From IMG/VR virus record IMGVR_UViG_3300032289_001747, positions 1-51,348 of that record: a stretch of DNA of 51,348 bases; one strand, written 5' to 3'. Origin of the DNA: a virus. This document shows, one piece after another, positions 41,771-49,841 of the stretch. Below the pieces are notes generated by a model. The model saw only the letters and a list, made by a program, of their open reading frames with translations. It made no database searches and had not been told where the DNA came from. Numbering within the stretch: the first letter of the stretch is position 1; each line of letters starts with the position of its first letter. The position numbers and the translations under genes were made by a program.

Positions 41771-43713
41771 CTCCGCGTCAGGATTATGAAGTTAGAAGTT
41801 ACTGTATCTGCGGCACTGCTCAAGGTACCAACCGTAAAAATATACTGATTTACTGTCCAGTCAATGTTAAGGGAAGTAACCGCTGTTGAACTGTTTTGGC
41901 TATCTGTAGTTAACGCCGAGGTCGCACCAAAGAGTTGCGTATTGGTAGCACTAATGATGTTTAACGTTCTCTCTACTTGAAGAAATGTACCGGCGGCTGC
42001 TAACGTTTGACCAGTAAATGTCAACATACCTACGGTAGAAAGACTGGTGTTGACATGTAGTCTTACCACCGCTGTATTTGCAGTTCCAGATTTTACACAC
42101 CGGTACATAATAGCAATAACGTCACCGACAGCATAGGTGTTTGCCGGAATTAAGATTGACTGTAAAATAGTAGCGGTGGTAGTACCGGTTACACTTTGCA
42201 GTACACTATTCTTAAGATAGCTTGGATACGGAGGAGTTATAAACTGTCCGTAACCACCGCTTAGCCACGTCATCACTTGACCAGTTATTTCAGTACCGGT
42301 TTCATTCATGTTGTGAAGGTCATCGAACCCAATAGCCTCGCCGATTCGAACATAGATTTTTCCGTTAATGGCGTGCGCGTGTTCGACGTAGCCGACCGAT
42401 ACCTTGAAGTATGGGGCCAACGGCCGCACGTTCGTAAGGCCGCCCGGCGTGGTAGGCGACAGCCAAAGCTCATCGCCATCATTCCACGTCTCGCCTTGCA
42501 GGGATCCGGTAGTGTTGATTTCGCGCACCACACCAACCAGTGTAATGAAGCCCTGTTGGTTGTTGGCGATATTTTCCGTGACCACACCGAGGGTGCCCCG
42601 TGCGTTGAGGGCCGTGTCAGCTTGAGCGAAGTCCACCCTAAGCCGCTGAAATTGCGCATCGTCAACACGCACGACGGCATATCCGGCCTCCGTCAAGTTG
42701 GTGCCCGTCTTGTTGACCACACGGCTAACGATTTCTTGCCCTATTTGGAGTGTTACATCACCGCCCTTTAGGCCGAGGTCCAGGGTGCCGTCGGTATTGT
42801 TCCACTGCATTCGCGCCACGGCCCCGGCATTTGCCGGAGTAATATCAAAGTCAATAGAACCGACATTGGTCAGGTTATTCTGGTTAAGGTTTATGTCTAA
42901 ACACGCTGAGTTACCTGCGGTTAATACCGAACAAAGATCGGGAGTTGCAGATCCAGAAGGAGGTAAAAACTCCGCTCTGGAGTTAGCAGATACCCATGTC
43001 AACACGTCATTGTTGGTCGGCGTAGTAGCTACATACACATCTTGAATATCTGCCAATCCGTAGCCATAATTGGGTTTAACGTAAATCTTACCTAAAGTCG
43101 CATGGGTGTACGTAACGTAACCTACAATAATGCGGTAATTTGGAGAAGTAGGTTTGACGTTTGTCAGTCCTCCGGCAACCGTTGGTGACAAGTATAGAAC
43201 ATCCCCGTCCATCCATATCTCACCTTGTAGTGTACCGGTTGTGTCAATATTCTCAACTTCACCAAGGGTACACACAAAACCTTCCCCTAAAACCGCTATA
43301 TCTTCCACTACAAGCCCTAAAACATCTTTGGTGGTAGAAGCATCCGCTCTCGCTAAACGAACGCTTACGCGCTCACTGAATGCGTCGTAGGGGTAAACTG
43401 CTTTGTAAGCAGACTTCAACAAAATTGCCGAGGTGTCATTGATAACCCTGGTCATGTTCTGTTGACCTACCTGTAAAACTACATCGCCGCCACCAAGACC
43501 TAAGTCAAGGGTTCCATTGTCATTGTTCCAAACAAGAGTACCTTCCGTTGGTGTTCCGGTTGGAGTAGTGTTGAACGTTATGTGATCAACGTTATCCAAA
43601 GCCGTACCGATCAAACCGTTTATGTATCCGGTAAGATCAAAGGCGTATTTCTCCGGCAGCATAGACACCGGAACACCCAAACGGTTAGTAAATATCTTTA
43701 AGGCTACGTACAT
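41767..43713 (-). CDS. Large tail fibre with duplicated domain, one copy GC-rich
   Basis: This is a 648-aa protein. Residues about 58-230 and 292-464 are two copies of one domain (WNNDNGTLDLGLGGGDVVLQ against WNNTDGTLDLGLKGGDVTLQ; LQGEIWMDGDVLYLSP against LQGETWNDGDELWLSP; GGLTNVKP against GGLTNVRP). The second copy is encoded by DNA of about 60-68% GC, the first by about 40%. Residues about 500-648 are the tip domain shared with the 210- and 465-aa fibres (VRLHVNTSLSTVGMLTFTG; IDWTVNQYIFTVG). The N-terminus (FDLTGYINGLI) is only loosely like the other anchors. It is likely an adhesive fibre or spike. It overlaps the 86-aa gene by 10 nt and ends in ATGA with the 59-aa gene. Confidence 0.85.
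   Translation of the reverse strand: MYVALKIFTNRLGVPVSMLPEKYAFDLTGYINGLIGTALDNVDHITFNTTPTGTPTEGTLVWNNDNGTLDLGLGGGDVVLQVGQQNMTRVINDTSAILLKSAYKAVYPYDAFSERVSVRLARADASTTKDVLGLVVEDIAVLGEGFVCTLGEVENIDTTGTLQGEIWMDGDVLYLSPTVAGGLTNVKPTSPNYRIIVGYVTYTHATLGKIYVKPNYGYGLADIQDVYVATTPTNNDVLTWVSANSRAEFLPPSGSATPDLCSVLTAGNSACLDINLNQNNLTNVGSIDFDITPANAGAVARMQWNNTDGTLDLGLKGGDVTLQIGQEIVSRVVNKTGTNLTEAGYAVVRVDDAQFQRLRVDFAQADTALNARGTLGVVTENIANNQQGFITLVGVVREINTTGSLQGETWNDGDELWLSPTTPGGLTNVRPLAPYFKVSVGYVEHAHAINGKIYVRIGEAIGFDDLHNMNETGTEITGQVMTWLSGGYGQFITPPYPSYLKNSVLQSVTGTTTATILQSILIPANTYAVGDVIAIMYRCVKSGTANTAVVRLHVNTSLSTVGMLTFTGQTLAAAGTFLQVERTLNIISATNTQLFGATSALTTDSQNSSTAVTSLNIDWTVNQYIFTVGTLSSAADTVTSNFIILTRR
42320..42838 (-). 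repeat. GC-rich second copy of the fibre domain (recombinant module)
   Basis: GC changes sharply at both edges: hand counts give 68% for 42421-42480 and 65% for 42781-42840, against 33% for 42841-42900 and 40% for 42061-42120. The module encodes the second copy of the duplicated domain in the fibre protein. The domain match at protein level without a match in base composition means the copies did not arise by recent tandem duplication. Confidence 0.8.
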
Positions 43714-43964
43714 TCAAAGCAGGTATTCCTACCAAAATTGGTACACAAACGTTTTTGTAGAGCAACAAAGTTTTCCCAGAGCGATAACTTGAAGTTGCAG
43801 CCTTGTTGTATCAGAAACAACACCCGGCGTATTTTCCGAGCATCTTCCATTAACTCATCGTTACAGTCAACCAAATACTTTTTGCCCTCTACGTACAGAT
43901 ATACGCGACGAACATACTCGCATTTAAGACATTGAAGAGCATCCGCATCCAGTACTGGGTACAT
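43704..43964 (-). CDS. Small Cys-rich protein
   Basis: This is an 86-aa protein with six Cys, two of them in C-L-K-C near the N-terminus and two in C-F-E-C at the C-terminus. Such paired C-x-x-C motifs could bind one zinc ion. The rest is helical and basic (DARKIRRVLFLIQQG). It overlaps the Cys-rich gene before it by 41 nt and the fibre gene after it by 10 nt, so it is firmly inside the operon. It may be an adaptor for fibre attachment, but nothing in the sequence proves that. Confidence 0.65.
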   Translation of the reverse strand: MYPVLDADALQCLKCEYVRRVYLYVEGKKYLVDCNDELMEDARKIRRVLFLIQQGCNFKLSLWENFVALQKRLCTNFGRNTCFECT

Positions 43965-44787
43965 TGCCGTTGGTTTTGGTCAGTGAACGAAGGTGCGTAT
44001 AGATAGCTACCATCTGGTTGCAATCAACACACGTAGATCCTTGAGCATGTAACTCATTCAGGTAAATCAAAGCTTGGTAAACATCCAGAGTTTCGGTCAG
44101 GTCTTTAAGTTCAAATGCGGCGGTAGCAAGACACACCAAGTCACAACAAACAAAAATACAGGATACCTCCGATTCAATGGCCATGTTGTACACACTACAA
44201 GGAAGAGCCAAAGTAGACTCACAAGGCGCACCAAAGAAAAATCCGTAGGTGAACGTCATCGTTTCTGATTCAGAATCATACGCAACACCGCAAGGAAGCT
44301 CCGGGTAGATGGTTTCTATTTCAAGAATTTGGAAGTTGCTACACTTGATCTCACTGGTCAGCGAACTAAACACGTAGGTAACGGTGTATTCGTTACCCGC
44401 CGTGTCTTTGATTAAAAAGGTTATGTTCGGATTACCCAGCGTCCATGTAGAGTCGTTAATCAACAGCTCATAGACAAACTGCGAAATAGTGGTCAAGGTA
44501 ACAATTCCGTTATAGGAAACAACGGATATAGAAGAAAGATACGATAGTGGCATTCCGGTTATGTTCAACCGAAATTTGTGTTGCGTATCTCCAACTTTTG
44601 CGCAATTAGTGATGGTTCCGTTAAACGGATACCGGTTTGGAAGTGTAACGGTTGTATTGGTGCAATCATTAATTGCCCAAGTAATGTCCACGTCCAGTTC
44701 TTGACCACTGTACCACAATCCAAGAAGTCCGGAATCTGGAGTAGTCGCCGTAATTTGCGTACAGCTTTCGTTTGTTGCAAGAGTCAT
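43924..44787 (-). CDS. Cys-rich beta-structured virion protein
   Basis: This is a 287-aa protein starting at ATG 44787; longer frames begin inside the preceding gene and run through a terminator, so they are rejected. The first 190 residues are beta-rich with Thr and Asn (Ig-like feel: GTITNCAKVGDTQHKFRLNI). The last 100 residues are helical and contain clustered Cys (SCIFVCCDLVC, STCVDC, GCGCSS). I count about 18 Cys in total, unusual for a cytoplasmic phage protein, and they may bind zinc or form bonds in the virion. The ATG is only 4 nt after the T-run of the terminator, so expression must come by read-through. Confidence 0.7.
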   Translation of the reverse strand: MTLATNESCTQITATTPDSGLLGLWYSGQELDVDITWAINDCTNTTVTLPNRYPFNGTITNCAKVGDTQHKFRLNITGMPLSYLSSISVVSYNGIVTLTTISQFVYELLINDSTWTLGNPNITFLIKDTAGNEYTVTYVFSSLTSEIKCSNFQILEIETIYPELPCGVAYDSESETMTFTYGFFFGAPCESTLALPCSVYNMAIESEVSCIFVCCDLVCLATAAFELKDLTETLDVYQALIYLNELHAQGSTCVDCNQMVAIYTHLRSLTKTNGNVPSTGCGCSSMS

Positions 44788-44791
44788 AGAC

Positions 44792-44827
44792 AAAAAAATA
44801 GGGGGAGAGGATAACCTCCCCTCCCCC
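44792..44827 (-). terminator. Terminator after the abundant 485-aa structural gene
   Basis: A GC-rich hairpin on the minus strand (GGGGGAGGGGAGG, loop TTAT, CCTCTCCCCC, with a mismatch or bulge) is followed by TATTTTTTT. It lies 15 nt after the stop of the 485-aa gene, and its T-run ends 4 nt before the next ATG (44787). Confidence 0.88.
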
Positions 44828-44842
44828 AGTACAAACAATCTC

Positions 44843-46300
44843 TTAGAAGAAGAAGGTCGTGGACGTACACAGACCGTGCAGCGTAAAGTTGCTGTAGTTG
44901 TACGCACTTTGCAGCCAATCACCGAGAATAGTGTTGGTGTCCGCAATCAGAGTGTTGTTGGTTGTGTCATACGTGTAATCCACAGCACCACCGGCCAAAG
45001 TACCGGCAGTAGCCGTCGGGTTGGTAGCAGCAGCAGGGAACAACATTACCACCGACTTCTCAAAGATCTGATGGCTGTTCATCGGCTCCAGATCATCGAA
45101 GTACTTAATCTCCGTGACCGTGTACAGTGCCGAGTACTCGTTGGTAAAGTACAGGGGAACGGTCGGGAAGAAGTCACCGTGCGGTTGGTTCTGTTGCGAG
45201 TTCTGAATAGCAGCATTAGCCCTCCAACGCATCCACAGAAGACGACCAACGTTCAGCGGCTCACGGCTATCCGAACCTTCTTCGATAGTCGGAAGAGCGG
45301 CACGGAACCCACCTTCAAGACCACAGATGACACGTTCGCGCATCGTCGGAATATCGGTGAAAGCAATGGGCAGCGTTTCATCCAGCGCACAGACGATGAA
45401 TCCGTCGATGATGTTGGCAGCAGCAATCGGAAAAGCCGTGTTCAGGGGAACAATTTCCGAGGTAGTCGTCAAAGCCGTATTTGCAATAAGAGCAGAAACG
45501 GTTTGAACAAAAGCGTAGTCGGCAGTAAACGTCAAAGACGTACCGTTGACCGTAGCCCAAGTAAACGACAGACCGTTGTTGATAGTACCCAGAGCTTGAC
45601 CAGTGGAAGTACCAGCAAGGTTGATACCAAACACGATGAAGTTCTTACGACCGCGCTGACGACCGGGAGCATTGGACCACAGCTTGGAGAACGTTGCCAG
45701 TTTACCGGCGACATTGTGCAGCATGTGGCTACGCGATTGGGTAGCCGTGTAACCCAAAGCAGTGTAGTCGGGGGTTACAAACGAAGCATACTGACGGTCA
45801 TCAAGCACCTGACCATAGTAGGTGTGCTGACGGCTTCCGCGCATCACCACCGAAGCAGCATAGTTGGTGTTGGACGTGGGAGTAGCCACGGAAGTTATCG
45901 AAATAGCATTGAACGACCCGTAGTTCGGGAAAGTCGTGGATACGCTGCGAATACGATCACCGATAATCGAGTCGGACTTTACCACCGGCTGATCACCGAA
46001 ACCAAAGTGACCGGCAAGAGCCAAGTTAGCAGAAGCCGGAGTTCCTTGAACAACATAAATCGAAGGAACGCCCGGATAAGTGTCCGTGTTTTGAAGGTGT
46101 TCGTAATAATCACGAACAGTGCTGTCGGAAGACGAACAAACGGCGGAGATAAAGCCGTTCGGCAGATTCAACGCCGTACCCGTTCCAACAAGATTGTTGT
46201 TAGGGAAAGAAGGCGTAGCGGTAGGAAATGCAGTTTGGGTGTTACCCGCCACAATAAAGCAATCCTTTTGCAAAAAAGTGGTTTTCTTGGTAGTTGGCAT
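44843..46300 (-). CDS. Abundant structural protein (auxiliary capsid or tail)
   Basis: This is a 485-aa protein rich in Thr, Ala, Asn and Ser, with an ordered alpha/beta body (RSHMLHNVAGKLATFSKLW; FIVCALDETLPIAFTDIPTM) and an Ala/Thr-rich flexible C-terminal part ending in FFF. The codons are GC-richer and more regular than in most neighbours, like those of the major capsid gene, and a strong terminator follows directly; both point to a highly made virion protein. I cannot tell an auxiliary capsid protein from a tail component. No enzyme motif. It starts 3 nt after the 245-aa gene. Confidence 0.7.
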   Translation of the reverse strand: MPTTKKTTFLQKDCFIVAGNTQTAFPTATPSFPNNNLVGTGTALNLPNGFISAVCSSSDSTVRDYYEHLQNTDTYPGVPSIYVVQGTPASANLALAGHFGFGDQPVVKSDSIIGDRIRSVSTTFPNYGSFNAISITSVATPTSNTNYAASVVMRGSRQHTYYGQVLDDRQYASFVTPDYTALGYTATQSRSHMLHNVAGKLATFSKLWSNAPGRQRGRKNFIVFGINLAGTSTGQALGTINNGLSFTWATVNGTSLTFTADYAFVQTVSALIANTALTTTSEIVPLNTAFPIAAANIIDGFIVCALDETLPIAFTDIPTMRERVICGLEGGFRAALPTIEEGSDSREPLNVGRLLWMRWRANAAIQNSQQNQPHGDFFPTVPLYFTNEYSALYTVTEIKYFDDLEPMNSHQIFEKSVVMLFPAAATNPTATAGTLAGGAVDYTYDTTNNTLIADTNTILGDWLQSAYNYSNFTLHGLCTSTTFFF

Positions 46301-46303
46301 AAT

Positions 46304-47041
46304 TTACTGTTTTTGGTTGATGGCCACTCCCTGTGGCACCAACAATGTACGATAAAGATTCTGTACCGTCATGTCCACGAGCAGCGAGTGATATTGCTCC
46401 GGCAGATCGGAATTTACCTGGGGGTCTCCCGTAGTGTATAGTCCATCCAACGAATCGTATCCGCCGAAATAGACAACCACGGGTTTTTTAATATACTCTA
46501 TACGAACGGAGTTCACCGCAAACTGTCCGTCCGTGTACACGTATAAAGAACTCTCACCAATATTATTATTGGTCTTTCCTATAGCACCGATGCACCGTCT
46601 CCATTTCAGGGAAGGTTTTCTTAAAGGATCTATCAACACCACGTTCAAGTCATCGTGTTGTACCAACTGCAAATTTGTCAAAGACCAACCGGAACAATCG
46701 GTAAACACGTAAGCCCTTAGAATGTGAGCGTAGTCAAACGCAAGAGAAGAGAACGGAACCTCATAGACGTTGAGCGTTGAATCAAAGTTAATGGGTGCAA
46801 TATCGGATTGTTCGGGATTCTTGACCACCAAGGTCGAGAGCATATCCGTTCTCTGCTGCGTTACTTCAAATCCAAGATCGTATGCCGTTGACATCTTTCC
46901 AGAGTAAAAGCCTTCCACGTAGTCCGTGGTTGCGGCATTTATAGCTCTGTCGATATGCGCCGGAGGTAAGTCCCGCAACACATTAGTATCAAGCTTATTG
47001 GCTCGAAACTTTACCTCAAAGTGCATTTCGTCGATGTTCAC
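46304..47041 (-). CDS. Connector/ring-type structural protein
   Basis: This is a 245-aa protein. The N-terminal part (LPPAHIDRAINAATTDYVEG) is helical, the middle is beta-rich (YAHILRAYVFTDCSGWS; VVLIDPLRKPSLKWRRCIGA) and the C-terminus contains SVRIEYIKKPVVVYFGGYDS and DLPEQYHSLLVDMTVQNLYR. This order of a beta-sandwich followed by a conserved E-Y-H-x-L-L-V-D helix is common in head-completion and ring proteins of short-tailed phages, where the helix packs against the neighbouring subunit. It shares its first base with the stop of the 377-aa gene. The exact ring is not assigned. Confidence 0.65.
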   Translation of the reverse strand: MNIDEMHFEVKFRANKLDTNVLRDLPPAHIDRAINAATTDYVEGFYSGKMSTAYDLGFEVTQQRTDMLSTLVVKNPEQSDIAPINFDSTLNVYEVPFSSLAFDYAHILRAYVFTDCSGWSLTNLQLVQHDDLNVVLIDPLRKPSLKWRRCIGAIGKTNNNIGESSLYVYTDGQFAVNSVRIEYIKKPVVVYFGGYDSLDGLYTTGDPQVNSDLPEQYHSLLVDMTVQNLYRTLLVPQGVAINQKQ

Positions 47042-48174
47042 TACGCGATCTCAATTTTTTTGTTGAGGAGTTCTTCTTTAAGTTCTTTCCAAGCGTTGGA
47101 AGGTCCATCCGGTTTTTTGGGGTTGTACGCTTCGTACTCACTGGTCAGGAAAGAAATTACATCTTGCTCCTGTCCAAGTTTGTGCCACTGGGGAAGATCA
47201 GACTTCGAGGGCCACCAGATAAAACCTTTGTCCGCCCGGAATACACCACTGTTCAAAGCTTGTTTGAGCGCATACATAGCTTCAAAACGAGGACGGGAAG
47301 CGGCAGTAGTAGCCATTTCAGAAATAGACGTAAAGCGACGGATGTTCTCCGGTTGCTCTTTCTTAGTGGAATTGATGAAAGCTCTGACAGCTCCATAAAC
47401 CGCTTCGTTGGAAACCTCACCGGAAACAAGGGAAGCACCCGTGGTACGATGGGTAAGAACAACCGCAATCTTGTAAAGGTCGCGTCCTTTGTTCTTCTTC
47501 GAGATAGTTGTCAACGATGCAATGGCTTCATCCACCAACTGCTCTTTCTTGAATTTCTCTTCCAGTTCTTCGTTCTCCAAAGCAATATACGCTTTCGACG
47601 TACCGGGACGAATTTCATCTTTCGACCGTGCTACCAGTTTGCTGTTCTCACAAAGCTGAATGGCCAATGCACCTCTCAAAGAATCATCTTTAAACACGTT
47701 CAGCTTTCCGGGATAGATAAACAGTTCAAAGCTTTCAATGATGGTCGCTTGTCGAGTTTTATATGCGTTAATAGAATCACGAAGACTCTGAGTCAACAAA
47801 TCCGACTTTAGCGAACCGGGTGTTTGATCAAACTTTACTTCAAGCCACAGTTGCTTGGTAATCAAAGGGCGTTTGCTGATAGAAGTCAACTGTTCATCCG
47901 TCCAGTTGTTTTTTCCGCTCAAGTAGCTTTTTCCGTTCTCATTGTACCAAGGGTTGCTAATTTCTTCTTCCAGACCGGTGATGTACTTACCCTTGTTGTG
48001 GTTAGGGGAAAACTGAAGGACGATAGCTTGTCCACGGGTATCCCGAATAATGTCAAGAGGGTGACGTACATCGTTTCCGAAAGAGTCCTTGTAGGTCATA
48101 GTAAAAGAACCGCGACCTTGGGGATCAGAAGTCCTGGGAGCAATGGATACGTGAATGGTTTTCGTTGGATTCAT
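47041..48174 (-). CDS. Virion structural protein following the major capsid gene
   Basis: This is a 377-aa protein. ATG 48174 is chosen because a longer frame would start inside the terminator after the capsid gene. The body is mixed alpha/beta with charged helices (ENEELEEKFKKEQLVDEAIA) and a C-terminal part rich in Trp and Lys (FIWWPSKSDLPQWHKLGQEQ). I do not recognise a family. The place directly after the major capsid protein and before a ring protein suggests a head component, made at lower level than the capsid protein because of the terminator upstream. Confidence 0.65.
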   Translation of the reverse strand: MNPTKTIHVSIAPRTSDPQGRGSFTMTYKDSFGNDVRHPLDIIRDTRGQAIVLQFSPNHNKGKYITGLEEEISNPWYNENGKSYLSGKNNWTDEQLTSISKRPLITKQLWLEVKFDQTPGSLKSDLLTQSLRDSINAYKTRQATIIESFELFIYPGKLNVFKDDSLRGALAIQLCENSKLVARSKDEIRPGTSKAYIALENEELEEKFKKEQLVDEAIASLTTISKKNKGRDLYKIAVVLTHRTTGASLVSGEVSNEAVYGAVRAFINSTKKEQPENIRRFTSISEMATTAASRPRFEAMYALKQALNSGVFRADKGFIWWPSKSDLPQWHKLGQEQDVISFLTSEYEAYNPKKPDGPSNAWKELKEELLNKKIEIA

Positions 48175-48198
48175 TTTGATTTGCGTTTTCTTGCGTTC

Positions 48199-48232
48199 AA
48201 AAAAAGGAGGGGGCAGATTCACCACCCCCTCC
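48199..48232 (-). terminator. Terminator after the major capsid gene
   Basis: A perfect GGAGGGGG arm (48225-48232) pairs with CCCCCTCC (48206-48213) around an 18-nt loop on the minus strand, followed by seven T (48205-48199). It begins 10 nt after the capsid stop, and the next ATG (48174) is 24 nt beyond the T-run. Confidence 0.9.
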
Positions 48233-48242
48233 AAGGATTCAA

Positions 48243-49826
48243 TTAGTAGGAGGTATCGGGGACGTATTCAATACGACCAATACGCGAGGTATCCCACACA
48301 CAAAGCGAACCGGACATTTCACGAACGATTTTCGCTTTCTTGTTTTCAGCGTACACGTTGCCGCCGGACTTTTCAGCACCGGTTTCAAAGTCGTACACGT
48401 TGGACACCGTGTAGTAGCTCTCCACACCGTCCTGCATCACCATAGTGATGTTCTCATCGCGAGTGGAACCCGAAGCCTTCTGGTCCGTCTTACCAAAGTC
48501 GAAGATGTCCATGCAGAACGATTCGATGGGGTAGTTGGAACCGGGAGCCAGTTGCGGGAAGATAGCTTTGTTGTCCTTGATGGGATCGTACACCAGTTCA
48601 ACCACGATGCCGTTGGGAGCCAACCACTTCGTGAACTGACGACCGACTTCCATCGAGTTGCTGTGGAACTCCGACTTGGTCTTGTTGATCAACATGGTGT
48701 CAACCGTCAGCACCGAGCCGTATTCATTTTGCAACAGACGAGCCAAGAGAAGAGCACCGGCGGAACCCGTAGCAATACGGATATGACGATCCGAGAACAT
48801 CGTACGACCGAAGAAAATCGTGTCGAGGTACTGGAAGATGCTATCGAGGGACAGCGAACCGTTGTGCATCATGTAGTGGCCGTCCTGGACAATTTGCCGC
48901 CAACCCGGAGCAACCTTCAGCGAGGTTCCCGTATCGGGGTCAATGGTGTTCTGGGTACGACCGAACTCCATCAGCATCTCACGGTCACGTTCCACCAGGT
49001 TCAGAAGACGAGCTTCTGCTTGGGAAATGAACACACCCTGTTGGACTTTTTGAGCCGTCTTGGGATTGATGAAGTCTTGGTTGAAGACATAACCCACACC
49101 AACGCCGTCATAACCCGTGGGACCGGCAAACTTACCGGACTTCTTACGAGCAGCAATTTCAGCGCGGATGGTCTTGTCGTCCACTTCGAGTTTACGAGCA
49201 ACGTTGCCGACCTGGGAGCGCAGTTTGAACATTTGCGCATATTGATCACCACCGGCTTTGTAGTTGAGGTTGTCCGTAACGGCGGTAGCCACATCGAACA
49301 TCACACGACCGGGTTGCAGAACGTCCGGGGAAATGTAATCGAGGGGATCCGACGTTTGCAGTTCCACTTCGTATTCCCACGACATGTTGCCGAGGGGACG
49401 CGAGTGACCGATGATACGGAGGAGGGGGGCGTTGGCATCTTCCGTCTTCAGAAGGACGGGTTCATGGTACCACGGCTTGTCAAGGGCGATTTTGAAACGA
49501 CTGTTGCCCTTACCAGGTTGCGTGTTGCCATTAAGAATATCCTGAGTAATGGTTGCGGGAACGTAAGCGTTACCAACCATTTCCCATTCATACTCGTCTT
49601 TGCCACCGTCAATCACATACACGTTGCCTTGAGCAATGGTCATGTACGTGAACTTTTTGTTCACAATTTCGGAGGCGGGGTCGGAGGAGAACAGTTGAGC
49701 GGTTTTGACACCGAACTTAAAGGGTTCATAGGTCTTGAACATATTTGCATATTGCACATAGTCCCAAGAACTTCCCCCGTACGGGCCGCGGTCAACAGTT
49801 ACCAAAGCGGTCAATCTGTTAGTCAT
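48243..49826 (-). CDS. Major capsid protein (crAss-type, HK97 fold)
   Basis: This is a 527-aa protein. Length, position after a scaffold-like gene and portal, very regular GC-richer codons and an immediate strong terminator all mark the major capsid protein. In the sequence, an N-terminal arm (GPYGGSSWDYVQYANMF) leads into a beta-rich E-loop-like region, then a long helix (QAEARLLNLVERDREMLMEF), a P-domain-like middle (IRIATGSAGALLLARLLQNE) and a C-terminal beta region (YTVSNVYDFETGAEKSGGNV). There is no prohead-protease-type cleavage site I can recognise. It would form the icosahedral shell. The HK97 fold is known for crAss capsid proteins; I infer it here. Confidence 0.88.
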   Translation of the reverse strand: MTNRLTALVTVDRGPYGGSSWDYVQYANMFKTYEPFKFGVKTAQLFSSDPASEIVNKKFTYMTIAQGNVYVIDGGKDEYEWEMVGNAYVPATITQDILNGNTQPGKGNSRFKIALDKPWYHEPVLLKTEDANAPLLRIIGHSRPLGNMSWEYEVELQTSDPLDYISPDVLQPGRVMFDVATAVTDNLNYKAGGDQYAQMFKLRSQVGNVARKLEVDDKTIRAEIAARKKSGKFAGPTGYDGVGVGYVFNQDFINPKTAQKVQQGVFISQAEARLLNLVERDREMLMEFGRTQNTIDPDTGTSLKVAPGWRQIVQDGHYMMHNGSLSLDSIFQYLDTIFFGRTMFSDRHIRIATGSAGALLLARLLQNEYGSVLTVDTMLINKTKSEFHSNSMEVGRQFTKWLAPNGIVVELVYDPIKDNKAIFPQLAPGSNYPIESFCMDIFDFGKTDQKASGSTRDENITMVMQDGVESYYTVSNVYDFETGAEKSGGNVYAENKKAKIVREMSGSLCVWDTSRIGRIEYVPDTSY

Positions 49827-49841
49827 AGTAGATAAAAAGGT

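Noticed and set aside
39401-43713. Diversity-generating retroelement acting on the fibre tips
   Set aside because: No reverse transcriptase gene and no template/variable repeat pair were seen; the similarity among tips is ordinary protein-level paralogy.
44788-44946. N-terminal extension of the Cys-rich 287-aa protein
   Set aside because: The extension would overlap the end of the 485-aa gene and run through a strong terminator hairpin; the ATG at 44787 gives a normal protein start.
44876-46441. Long antisense open frame over the 485-aa structural gene (521 codons)
   Set aside because: Arg/Ser/Gly-rich shadow of a regular codon pattern; it crosses two real genes and has no plausible start context.
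48175-48234. N-terminal extension of the protein after the capsid gene
   Set aside because: The extra 20 codons are the terminator hairpin itself (Pro/Phe/Lys from the G- and A-runs).
48552-49835. Long open frame antisense to the major capsid gene (427 codons)
   Set aside because: It lies wholly over the capsid gene, its protein is a His/Val/Arg-rich mixture without domain structure, and it results from the codon bias of the highly expressed gene on the other strand.
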